A stretch of DNA of 49,581 nt from NCBI GenBank assembly GCA_028819305.1, contig JAPPLY010000006.1, positions 1-49,581 of the forward strand, given 5' to 3'. The stretch comes from Bdellovibrionales bacterium (GTDB lineage Bacteria > Bdellovibrionota > Bdellovibrionia > Bdellovibrionales > UBA1609). Shown here in pieces: positions 1-8,413 of the stretch. Under the pieces are notes generated by a model. It was not told the DNA's origin, searched no databases, and saw nothing but the letters and a program-made list of their open reading frames with translations. Numbering within the stretch: position 1 is the first letter of the stretch; each line of letters starts with the position of its first letter. Position numbers and translations under genes: made by a program.

Positions 1-20
1 ATGATTACAGGTACTTAAAC

Positions 21-57
21 AAAAATAGCGTTTATTACCCATAAACGCTATTTTTTT
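21..57. terminator. Rho-independent terminator-like hairpin (AAAATAGCGTTTAT-TACCC-ATAAACGCTATTTT then T-run)
   Basis: About 14-bp stem followed by T7. A second copy with the loop in reverse orientation lies at about 352-386. Confidence 0.7.
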
Positions 58-503
58 ATTCCTCGCATAAATTATCTCTTACTTATCGTATAGAACCAAA
101 ATATTTTTAATTTTTTTTTTTAATTTGAGGTTTATAAAAAAGATTTTTCATAAAAAACCTAAGTTATATTAAGAATTTACTCACTGTATTTTTTTTAGTC
201 TCTTGTCTTATTTTAAGACACTTGTGTTGCCCTTCTAACTTCATTTTTCCCGTTTTTGGCTCAGTTGTTTCTCTTTTCATTTTTAAAAAGATCTACCTCA
301 AAACATCTTTTCTACTCTCAAAACCCCCTTTTTGTGGACTTTTTCCCTTCAAAAATAGCGTTTATGGGTAATAAACGCCATTTCCAGGACAAGGGGCGTC
401 ATTTCATAAATAAAGCTCTGCATTAGCAGGGATAAGAGACGGCCCTTCTGAACACGGAAAGGCACTAGTAGAGACCCTGCATGAGTGGGGGATAGAGGGA
501 AAC

Positions 504-761
504 ATGCTGGATAAAAATGACAAGAAATTTATATCTGCTCTGGCTTGTGCACAAACGGGGCTTCTCCTTATGGGGATCGCTCTCTCCGGGTATTTTTGGC
601 ATCACTCCCTAGCAAATTTACTGGGAATGCAGCATCTGTACGAAGTTTCACAAACAGTGAACGAGAAGAAGGACAAGATAGAGGCCACCATCAAACTAAA
701 AAAAATGGAAGAGCAATACGAGAACCAGGGCATTGGTGTTTCGTCTGATACACAGGACTAA
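504..761 (+). CDS. Small hypothetical protein with one predicted hydrophobic segment
   Basis: ORF of 85 aa with hydrophobic stretch LLLMGIALSGYFW; lies upstream of a pilin gene. Confidence 0.5.
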   Translation: MLDKNDKKFISALACAQTGLLLMGIALSGYFWHHSLANLLGMQHLYEVSQTVNEKKDKIEATIKLKKMEEQYENQGIGVSSDTQD

Positions 762-882
762 GTAATTAACTAATAACAAACAGAGGGAATTAACTAAGTA
801 ACTAAGAAAGATAAAAAAAAGGAATGAAGTAAATAACTAAAACAATAACAAACAGAGGGGGTTGGACTGCGCCCCAAAAGTT

Positions 883-909
883 GTCATTCCCGCGAAAGCG
901 GGAATCTAG
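883..909. repeat. Dispersed hairpin repeat GTCATTCCCGCGAAAGCGGGAATCTAG
   Basis: Inverted repeat ATTCCCGC/GCGGGAAT; same motif at about 3571, 18210, 18341, 42257, 43773 and 46196. Confidence 0.85.
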
Positions 910-999
910 CCCTGTCAAAGGAATAAACGAAGTCAGGAATTAACTAAGGAACTAAAAAAATAAAAAAAACTAACTAAAAAAACAAGGAGGTAAATAAAC

Positions 1000-1599
1000 A
1001 TGAAAATAAATAATAACAAAGGATTTTCTTTGATTGAGGTCCTTGTAACCGTGGGATTAGTGGGACTCTTAGTGGGTATTGCCATTCCCAGTTACAATGG
1101 CTATAAGAAGAACACATTGGCTATGGCACTAAGAGCAGACTTAGGGAGTGGAGCTAAGGTTTATAATGCCAAATATGCCGTGGACTCTCATTATTGCCAT
1201 TCATTTAAAGATGTAGGCTTAACTACAGAGCGTGCATCTAATCCTATCTATAGGAAGGCTGCGTTTTATGGTTTTCAAATTGTTAATTCTACAGATTGTG
1301 GAACTGTTACGGCGAGTGAAGTTCAGTATAAAACAGATGACGATGCTGCTGGCGTATGTTCAGATACAACTCATAAAACTAAGACTGCCTGTGTATCTCC
1401 TGCTACATGGAAGACTAATCCAGCTTTAAAATATGGTAATACCCCCTCTGACTGTGAATTAAAAGCAAATGAGTTTTTGATGGGAGCCACGACAAATGTT
1501 TCTAACTTAACATCATTTCTTACAATAGATGAAGAGGGTAGAGTAAAAGAAGAATCAGGTACCACTACACCAACGAATTGTGCAGATCCATCCATTTAA
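1000..1599 (+). CDS. Type IV pilin / prepilin-type N-methylation protein
   Basis: N-terminus KGFSLIEVLVTVGLVGLLVGIAIPSYNGYKK is a classical class III signal with Glu+5; RBS aaggagg upstream. Confidence 0.9.
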   Translation: MKINNNKGFSLIEVLVTVGLVGLLVGIAIPSYNGYKKNTLAMALRADLGSGAKVYNAKYAVDSHYCHSFKDVGLTTERASNPIYRKAAFYGFQIVNSTDCGTVTASEVQYKTDDDAAGVCSDTTHKTKTACVSPATWKTNPALKYGNTPSDCELKANEFLMGATTNVSNLTSFLTIDEEGRVKEESGTTTPTNCADPSI

Positions 1600-1625
1600 G
1601 CTGCTATTTTTACTGTTAAAATCTT

Positions 1626-1656
1626 AAGGCCGGAGTTATTAATCCCTCCGGCCTTT
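1626..1656 (+). terminator. Rho-independent terminator downstream of the pilin gene
   Basis: AAGGCCGGAG...CTCCGGCCTTTT stem-loop with T tract. Confidence 0.85.
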
Positions 1657-1770
1657 TATAAAGGGAATGTGTTGCAGAAATTTTTGTTATTTATGGTGTG
1701 TGATTTTTAAATTAATTTAGGAAGTCGCGAAAAATTGAGGCTACTCCAAAAAAAAAACTTAGGAGAAGTA

Positions 1771-2028
1771 ATGACAATCAAAGAAAAAGCCCAAAAAGCA
1801 CAAACAGATTTACTGGATGCTATTCTAGAAATTTTTAAAAATAAGCCAGATCAACCATTTGGCCCGGCATATATAACCAAGGAAGCAGGCTTGTTTAAAG
1901 GGCTTAAGGATGGCACACAAAATGATAGGATTTCCCAAGGTTTTATAAATGAACTATTAAACCAATGTAAATTGAAAAAGAAAAAATCTGGTCGTGGTGC
2001 TTATATTTTCAACAGTCCTGTGAGGTAA
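1771..2028 (+). CDS. Small hypothetical protein, possible winged-helix-like domain
   Basis: ATG at 1771 with RBS aggagaag (the ORF track begins further upstream); layout resembles the domains in the next two ORFs. Confidence 0.55.
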   Translation: MTIKEKAQKAQTDLLDAILEIFKNKPDQPFGPAYITKEAGLFKGLKDGTQNDRISQGFINELLNQCKLKKKKSGRGAYIFNSPVR

Positions 2029-2097
2029 AAAAAGAAGCAGGCAGCTTATCACCCCTTGCTCTTTTTTATCTCAATACAAGAACACAGGAGATATAAC

Positions 2098-2148
2098 ATG
2101 AACGACACAAGACAAGTAGGACCCTATTTTAAAGAGAGAGAAAAATGA
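2098..2148 (+). CDS. Possible 16-aa leader peptide MNDTRQVGPYFKEREK, overlapping the next start (ATGA)
   Basis: RBS caggag 8 bp upstream; stop TGA overlaps the ATG at 2145. Confidence 0.35.
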   Translation: MNDTRQVGPYFKEREK

Positions 2149-3287
2149 GAGGCATCTTCGCTTTAAAGAGATTAGTGAACTATGTCTTTAGGAAAAAAAA
2201 TAAGAAGAAACCTAAAAGATACTATGAAGCAATCAAAATAAGAGAAAGCCTTAACCTACCTGAAACAGAGGATAGGGGAAACAGGAAAGCACAGGGTGAT
2301 AGACCTATGAACAATTTAAAAGGCAGATTATTAGCAGCCTATAGGAAAAAATACGAAGAGAACCTTCATCAATACATTGGGGCTTGTAAAATAAGTGAAT
2401 ACCTGAATCTAACTAAAGAAGAACATGGCCTAAATTATTGGAAAACGCATGGTCTTTTAATGGAGCTTAAAAGAGATGGATATTTAGAGCAAAGTTTTCG
2501 TTCTGGTTTTAGACTTAAAAAGGAGTTAGTAATCGTAGAAGAAGTAGAAGAAAGTTTAAAGGAGAAGATGCTCAAAACTTTTAAGCACCTTAAACAAGTA
2601 CATGTAGAAAGGAAAAAATCAACACAAAATCTATATTGTAATCGTACCAATCAAGTAGCTGTCTGTATAAAGACCAGTAAAGCATATCCCAATGACCCTA
2701 CTAAAAAGTATTGGTACACTTTAACACACGGAGAAAAGCCATTTTTAGAACAGTATAAAAAAAGCTATGTGTTTCTAGGATGCCTTGATAACTGTAATAC
2801 AGCTTATTTAATCCCATTTCATGATTACAAAGAATATTTTTTGAAATGTAGTACGACTCAAACAGGTTGGCACATTAACATCAATCATAAACTGTATTGG
2901 TTTCCTTCAAAAGCAGAAGAGATTGATTTATCTCAATTTAAAGTTCAACTTCTTTCAGATGAAAACATAGAAGGTTTAGGCTCCGAATCAAATATATCAG
3001 GAGCCACAGAGATTACCGCCCCTTGGTATAAAGACGAGACAAAAGAGCAATCAAAAACAGGGGGTAAATTAGAGGTGGATTTAATAAGAGAACTAGAAGA
3101 AAAACATAAAAAGCTTTTTTCCATAAAGGAAAATACTGAACGACTAAAAAAAGATATGGTTGGTCTATGTAAAGAGACTGAACGATTAAAACAAGATATG
3201 CGTGATCTATCTAAAGATGTTTCAGATTTATACTGCGATTACATAGAAGTGATTCATAAACAGAAAAAGAATCGAGAGGCATCATAA
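2145..3287 (+). CDS. Hypothetical protein with repeated small HTH-like domain and C-terminal coiled coil
   Basis: Contains YEAIKIRESLNLPE and YIGACKISEYLNLTKEEHGLNYWKTHGLLMELKRDGYLEQ; the second is shared with the next ORF. Confidence 0.65.
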   Translation: MRGIFALKRLVNYVFRKKNKKKPKRYYEAIKIRESLNLPETEDRGNRKAQGDRPMNNLKGRLLAAYRKKYEENLHQYIGACKISEYLNLTKEEHGLNYWKTHGLLMELKRDGYLEQSFRSGFRLKKELVIVEEVEESLKEKMLKTFKHLKQVHVERKKSTQNLYCNRTNQVAVCIKTSKAYPNDPTKKYWYTLTHGEKPFLEQYKKSYVFLGCLDNCNTAYLIPFHDYKEYFLKCSTTQTGWHININHKLYWFPSKAEEIDLSQFKVQLLSDENIEGLGSESNISGATEITAPWYKDETKEQSKTGGKLEVDLIRELEEKHKKLFSIKENTERLKKDMVGLCKETERLKQDMRDLSKDVSDLYCDYIEVIHKQKKNREAS

Positions 3288-3520
3288 TGAATGCAAGAGG
3301 TGAGCATACTTTAACAATTAGATTATTAAAGGGATATAAGATTCTTTATAAAGAGGATCCAACAGAATTTTATGGAGCTTGTAAAATAAGTAAGCTTCTC
3401 AATATACCAGAAAAATACTGTGGTCATAATTACTATGACATACATAATATTTTACTTGAGTTTGTAAAAAAGGGAGATTTAGAGCAAAGAGACGGAAAAG
3501 GTTTTAGATATAATCCATAG
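3287..3520 (+). CDS. Small HTH-like protein paralogous to a domain of the upstream ORF
   Basis: FYGACKISKLLNIPEKYCGHNYYDIHNILLEFVKKGDLEQRDGKGFRYN; TAATG start/stop overlap with the upstream gene. Confidence 0.6.
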   Translation: MNARGEHTLTIRLLKGYKILYKEDPTEFYGACKISKLLNIPEKYCGHNYYDIHNILLEFVKKGDLEQRDGKGFRYNP

Positions 3521-3596
3521 GAGAACACAAGGTGCAAAAGTGAGTTAGGCCCTTGAATACATAGCGACTAGATTCCCGTTTTCACGGGAATGACAA

Positions 3597-4100
3597 CTGC
3601 TTTCACGAGGACAGGCTTTACGGGATAGATAAGGTAATGACTTTACTTTATGATTGTATTTCTTCAGTAAAACAGTTTGCCGGCGGAGGGTCCAAGGCCA
3701 TTGGCTTTCTACCTAAGAAAGACAAGGGCCGTCCCGATAGAGGCAAAGCTGTTTTACTGAAGGATACATTTACTAATAAATTGCTTTCCTCGTAGCGACG
3801 AGATTCTCATTTTCACGGGGACAAGCTTTGCGGGAATGACAGATGATGGAGATCAAACCGGAAGTGATATAAAATGAAAAAACTTAAGTGTAAATATTGT
3901 AAAAAAGCATTTCAGCCTGTAAGAAAACAAAAGCTTACTTGCGGACAGAAGGAATGCCAACGAAAAAGAAAAAAAGATTATCAAAGAGAGTATATGCAAA
4001 GGCCCGAGCCAAGAGAGAAACGACTTTTGTATTACAGTGAGTATATTAAGCGACCTGAAGTAAAAAAGCATGTCCAAAGATACTTCCAAATGTATTACCA
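3597..4100 (+). repeat. Segmental duplication copy A (MITE-like element, hairpin and start of zinc-ribbon gene)
   Basis: Near-identical to 5200-5720 by eye; differences concentrate in the hairpin section. Confidence 0.85.
3661..3769. mobile_element. MITE-like element with about 20-bp terminal inverted repeats (TTCTTCAGTAAAACAG.TTTGCC ... GGCAAAGCTGTTTTACTGAAGGA)
   Basis: Near-perfect TIRs; second copy at 5258-5370; truncated inverted copy at 18401-18462. Confidence 0.7.
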
Positions 4101-4158
4101 AAAGAAAAAGAAAGCTTCTCAACCAGCTTTAAAGGAGGTGCTCTTCAGGAGAGGTTAG
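3874..4158 (+). CDS. Small cysteine-rich (zinc-ribbon-like) basic protein, copy 1
   Basis: CKYCKKAF..KLTCGQKECQRKR motif; paralog at 5479-5745. Confidence 0.6.
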   Translation: MKKLKCKYCKKAFQPVRKQKLTCGQKECQRKRKKDYQREYMQRPEPREKRLLYYSEYIKRPEVKKHVQRYFQMYYQKKKKASQPALKEVLFRRG

Positions 4159-4224
4159 CTAAGGAAGAGTAATATTTCATTCTGTTCCTGGCAGTAAAAA
4201 TCCTGAAAAGAATGAAAATGATCC

Positions 4225-4910
4225 TTACTCCTGTCTATTTTTTAGAGACGATCCAATAGGTAATGGCGCATAGTTTTTGTGGAATGCATCGCCAATTACA
4301 AAATCTGAATGAGTAGCAAAATCTAGTTTTTCATATTCGTTAAAACCCATAGCAGACCAATAAACTTGAACACCTTCTTTCCTAGCTGTTTTCATGGCTG
4401 GAATCATATCTGTATCCCCTGATATAAGAACAAGTTTAGTACATAATTTTTTAGTAGTGATACTGGCAATGTCTAAACCCATTTTCATATCAACACCTTT
4501 TTGTCTTAATGTGGGTTTCCAGTATTGTGATTGTATTTTTTTATTGGATTTTTCCAGCCTTGAAATCTTAGTTCCCCCATTCGACAAGCAAAATAATTTT
4601 TTCTTTTAATTTCTTCATGAAACTGTTTTGTTTTATGATAGTTTTTTTGAAAAACTTTACATATTTTTTCAAAATCACTATTGTTCATTTTGCTATGTTT
4701 TTTTGTTAAAGATTTTAAATTCTGGATAGGAGGACAATCATAGTAAAAAATCCTGTAGATTGACAGGGGATATTTAACACCTCTCTGCAAAAAAGAGAAA
4801 ATTTCCTGAGTATAATGTTCTACATTATCAGCAGTTGGAGATATTTTATATTTATACTTATATTGTTTAGTGAAGAACCCACCATCTATGATAAAAGCGA
4901 CTTTTTCCAT
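4225..4910 (-). pseudogene. NYN domain (LabA/DUF88-type) protein split by a frameshift
   Basis: N-terminal ORF 4506-4910 (MEKVAFIIDGGFFTKQYKYKY) and C-terminal ORF 4225-4587 (RQKGVDMKMGLDIASI...KLVLISGDTDMIPAMKTARKEGVQVYW) together give one NYN protein; the frame changes at an A7 run (+ strand 4536-4542). Confidence 0.75.
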
Positions 4911-5199
4911 TTTATTTATATATAGCGGCCCTCATTTCCAACCCTAACCGAGAATTAAGTTAAGGAATAAGGAAAGAGGAACCTTATATTATGAATTATT
5001 TATAATATATAATATTTATATCATATAAGTAAACCCCATAATTTTTTTTTAAATCTCTAAACCTAGAAGATGGTCTTAATTTCTTTCAGTTGATAATCTT
5101 AAAAAGAAATTTCTCTAATAATCTTATAGATTTATTTAAAATCAGTCAACATTTATATAAATCCATTTTAATCCCCTGTTCCATTTCCACTGGGCCAGG

Positions 5200-5720
5200 C
5201 TTCCGCGGGGACAGGCTTTGCGGGATAGATAAGGTAATGACCTTACTTTATGATTGTATTTCTTCAGTAAAACAGTTTGCCGGCAGAGGGTCCAAGGCCA
5301 TTGGCTTTCTACCTAAGAAAGACAAGGGCCGTCCCGAAAGAGGCAAAGCTGTTTTACTGAAGGAAACATTTACTGAAATGATTTTCCTCGTAGTTACGAG
5401 ATGCCCGTTCCCCGCTTTCACGGGGACAAGCTTCGCGGGCATGACAGATGATGGAGATCAAACCGGAAGTGATATAAAATGAAAAAACTTAAGTGTAAAT
5501 ATTGTAAAAAAGCATTTCAGCCTGTAAGAAAACAAAAGCTTACTTGCGGACAGAAGGAATGCCAACGAAAAAGAAAAAAAGATTATCAAAGAGAGTATAT
5601 GCAAAGGCCCGAGCCAAGAGAGAAACGACTTTTGTATTACAGCGAGTATATTCAACGGCCTGAAGTAAAAAAACATGTCCAACAATATCACCAAATTTAT
5701 TACCAAAAGAAAAAGAAGGC
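5200..5720 (+). repeat. Segmental duplication copy B
   Basis: Matches 3597-4100, including the MITE-like element and the zinc-ribbon gene. Confidence 0.85.
5258..5370. mobile_element. MITE-like element, second copy
   Basis: Same TIRs and core as 3661-3769. Confidence 0.7.
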
Positions 5721-5745
5721 TTCACAATTTGTGAGTTCAGTATAG
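5479..5745 (+). CDS. Small cysteine-rich (zinc-ribbon-like) basic protein, copy 2
   Basis: First 56 residues identical to copy 1. Confidence 0.6.
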   Translation: MKKLKCKYCKKAFQPVRKQKLTCGQKECQRKRKKDYQREYMQRPEPREKRLLYYSEYIQRPEVKKHVQQYHQIYYQKKKKASQFVSSV

Positions 5746-6114
5746 ATATAACTATGAACGAAAACATCAAGGGAAGATGTGTAATAGTCGGAATCCGATA
5801 CAAACTTTTGGGGGCTTGTTTATAGGGGCGTAGGCAAATACCTGTGCTCTTTTTTTATCCATAATACAATAAAAGAGGAATATGTAATCAACTCTTGTAA
5901 ATTATAGATGGAGGACCAATCAACACTCGTTTAATTTCTACTTCTTAGAAGACTTAGGTGTTTTTCTCAAAATAGACAGAATAAGCAATATATGAATAAT
6001 GTGAATAGCAACTCCTTCATTGAAGTGATTGGAAGGAAAATGGCCATGACAGATCATATTTCTGAAGCGTTCAAAAAAGAGGCTGTGATGCGTGTAATGG
6101 GTCAAAATTCATCC

Positions 6115-6475
6115 TCATAATTGGTCAGAAGTGCGGGAGGAAGGAGCACGGTTTGAAAATCTTATTGGTAGTCATTTATTGAAATGGGTTCATTTTCAAC
6201 AAGATTACGAAGGAAAATATAAGAAGCTTTATTATTTTCGCGACACAGATAAAAGAGAAGTAGATTTTATTGTCACGGAAGATAATAAACCTATTCAAGC
6301 TATAGAATGTAAATTAAAGGCAAAAGATATATCCTCTCATCTTGTGGTATTTTAAAAATAAGTTTCCTGATACAGAGTGTATTCAAGTCCACTTAAAAAA
6401 CAAAAATGAATATATATCAAAGGAGGGTATAGGTTGGCAGAGGTTTTTAACAAAGCTTATATAGTGTGTAATGGT
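6115..6475 (+). pseudogene. C-terminal remnant of a DUF4143-type AAA ATPase
   Basis: EGARFENLIGSHLLKWVHF...YYFRDTDKREVDFIVTEDNKPIQAIECKLK...SSHL, then frameshift into YFKNKFPDTECIQVHLKNKNEYISKEGIGWQRFLTKLI*. Confidence 0.8.
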
Positions 6476-6672
6476 GTATTGTTTTTTGGAGTTTAAGATG
6501 TGCGTTTTATTTGTTACTTTCCGACAGACGGTGTGTAATGGTGTTGTTTTTTTGGAATTTAAAGTGAAGTTAGATAATTGCGTTTTACTTTTAAGTCTGA
6601 TATAAGAAATGGGAACAGGGGTCAAATGGGAGAAATAGGGGCATCAATAGGTAAAGCAGATAAAGGAATGGA

Positions 6673-8397
6673 TTGATGAATAAAAAAAATCAAAAATATA
6701 TTTTTATTACAGGTGGTGTGGTTTCTTCTTTAGGGAAAGGCTTGCTTTCTGCAAGTTTGGGAGCTTTATTGGAGGCGCAGGGTTACAAGATCAGTCTTAT
6801 CAAGTGTGATCCCTACTTGAATGTGGATCCGGGCACTATGTCTCCTTTTCAACATGGGGAAGTGTATGTCACTCAGGATGGGGCAGAGACGGATATGGAT
6901 TTGGGACATTATGAAAGATTTACTAATGCACCCCTTAGGAAAGAGAATAGTATCACCACCGGTCAAATTTATGAAAGTGTAATTTTAAAAGAACGAAGGG
7001 GAGTTTATCTTGGCAATACAGTACAAGTTATTCCTCATATTACGGATGAAATTAAGTCTCGCATTCATGCGGCGGCAGGTTCAGCGGAAGTTGTGATTGT
7101 AGAAATAGGGGGTACGGTTGGTGATATAGAAGGCTTACCTTTTATTGAAGCTATTCGGCAAATGAGGGTGGACATGGGTTTTGATAATACCGTGTTTGTA
7201 CATCTTACTTTGGTGCCTTATCTAGCTGCTTCTGGTGAAGTAAAGAGTAAACCGACTCAGCACTCAGTTAAAGCTTTAAGAGAGGTGGGTATTCAGCCGG
7301 ATTTTCTCATTTGCCGAAGTGAAAAAGTTATTTCTGATGAACTGAAAAAAAAGATAGCTTTATTTTGTAGTGTCAAAGAGGAAAATGTGATTGCGGCTCC
7401 AGATGTGAAAACTATTTATGAACTGCCTTTGTTGTTGCAGGAGGAGAATTTTGATAAAAAACTGATAAACAGGCTTTCTTTTGAAAGTAGAAATTCAAAA
7501 ATGGATGTGTGGAAAAACATTGTTTCCACAATTCGTCGGCCTGATCATCAGGTTTCTATTGGTTTAGTGGGTAAATATGTAGAGTTAAAAGATAGTTATC
7601 AATCTATCTATGAGGCTCTTGTTCATGGAGGTGTAGATAACAAAAGTCGTGTATCCGTGCGGTATATTGATTCTGAAACTTTAAGCAGTCAGAATGGAAT
7701 AGCAAACTTGCAAGGTTTAGATGGAGTGTTAATACCTGGTGGCTTTGGCACAAGGGGTGTAGAAGGTAAAATAGCGGCTGTTCGTTATGTGAGGGAACAT
7801 AATATTCCTTTTTTTGGTATTTGTTTTGGGATGCAAATGGCGGTTTTAGAATTTGCCCGTCATGTGTGTGGTATTAAAGATGCCATTAGCGGTGAATTTG
7901 AATCCAGTTCTGCCTCTGGTTCAGTAAAGAATAAAGTGATTGATTATATGGACGGGCAATCCGGTGATCGAGTGAAGGGAGCCAGTATGAGGTTGGGTTC
8001 CTATCCTTGTTATTTGAAAAAGAACAGTAAAGCTTATTCTATTTATAAGCAGGATTGTGTGCAGGAAAGGCATCGTCATCGTTTTGAGTTTAATAACCAA
8101 TTTAGAACTTTACTTGAAGAAAAAGGCATGGTGTTTTCAGGTCTTGATAAAGAGGGAGAACTGGTGGAGATTATTGAAATTCCAAAACATCCTTGGTTTT
8201 TAGCTGTGCAGTTTCATCCTGAGTTTCAATCTAAACCCTTAAAACCGCATCCTCTGTTCTCCGATTTTATTGCGGCGGCTCTTCGTATAGCTCAAAAAAA
8301 GAAAGTTGTTAAGGGTTATAATAAAACAGGAACTTCTCTGTCCCCATCGCCTTCCATCAAAGAGATGGCGGACACGCAAAATAGAACGCGCCCATAA
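6673..8397 (+). CDS. pyrG: CTP synthase
   Basis: KYIFITGGVVSSLGKGLLSASLGALLE, KCDPYLNVDPGTMSPFQHGEVYVT, and glutaminase motif PFFGICFGMQMAV. Confidence 0.98.
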   Translation: MMNKKNQKYIFITGGVVSSLGKGLLSASLGALLEAQGYKISLIKCDPYLNVDPGTMSPFQHGEVYVTQDGAETDMDLGHYERFTNAPLRKENSITTGQIYESVILKERRGVYLGNTVQVIPHITDEIKSRIHAAAGSAEVVIVEIGGTVGDIEGLPFIEAIRQMRVDMGFDNTVFVHLTLVPYLAASGEVKSKPTQHSVKALREVGIQPDFLICRSEKVISDELKKKIALFCSVKEENVIAAPDVKTIYELPLLLQEENFDKKLINRLSFESRNSKMDVWKNIVSTIRRPDHQVSIGLVGKYVELKDSYQSIYEALVHGGVDNKSRVSVRYIDSETLSSQNGIANLQGLDGVLIPGGFGTRGVEGKIAAVRYVREHNIPFFGICFGMQMAVLEFARHVCGIKDAISGEFESSSASGSVKNKVIDYMDGQSGDRVKGASMRLGSYPCYLKKNSKAYSIYKQDCVQERHRHRFEFNNQFRTLLEEKGMVFSGLDKEGELVEIIEIPKHPWFLAVQFHPEFQSKPLKPHPLFSDFIAAALRIAQKKKVVKGYNKTGTSLSPSPSIKEMADTQNRTRP

Positions 8398-8413
8398 AAA
8401 ACAAAGCGCAAGC

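Noticed and set aside
3853-4122. Minus-strand ORFs at 3853-4122 and 5458-5706 conserved between duplicates
   Set aside because: Antisense to the zinc-ribbon genes; conserved only because the DNA is duplicated.
5090-5482. 130-aa ORF across the MITE-like element
   Set aside because: Composed of repeat DNA (FRGDRLCGIDKVMTLLYDCISSVKQFAGRGSKAIGFLPKKDKGRPERGKAVLLKETF); no independent coding evidence.
8300-8397. C-terminal tail of pyrG (KTGTSLSPSPSIKEMADTQNRTRP) as a repeat insertion
   Set aside because: Looks like a non-conserved tail but I found no matching repeat copy in the window.
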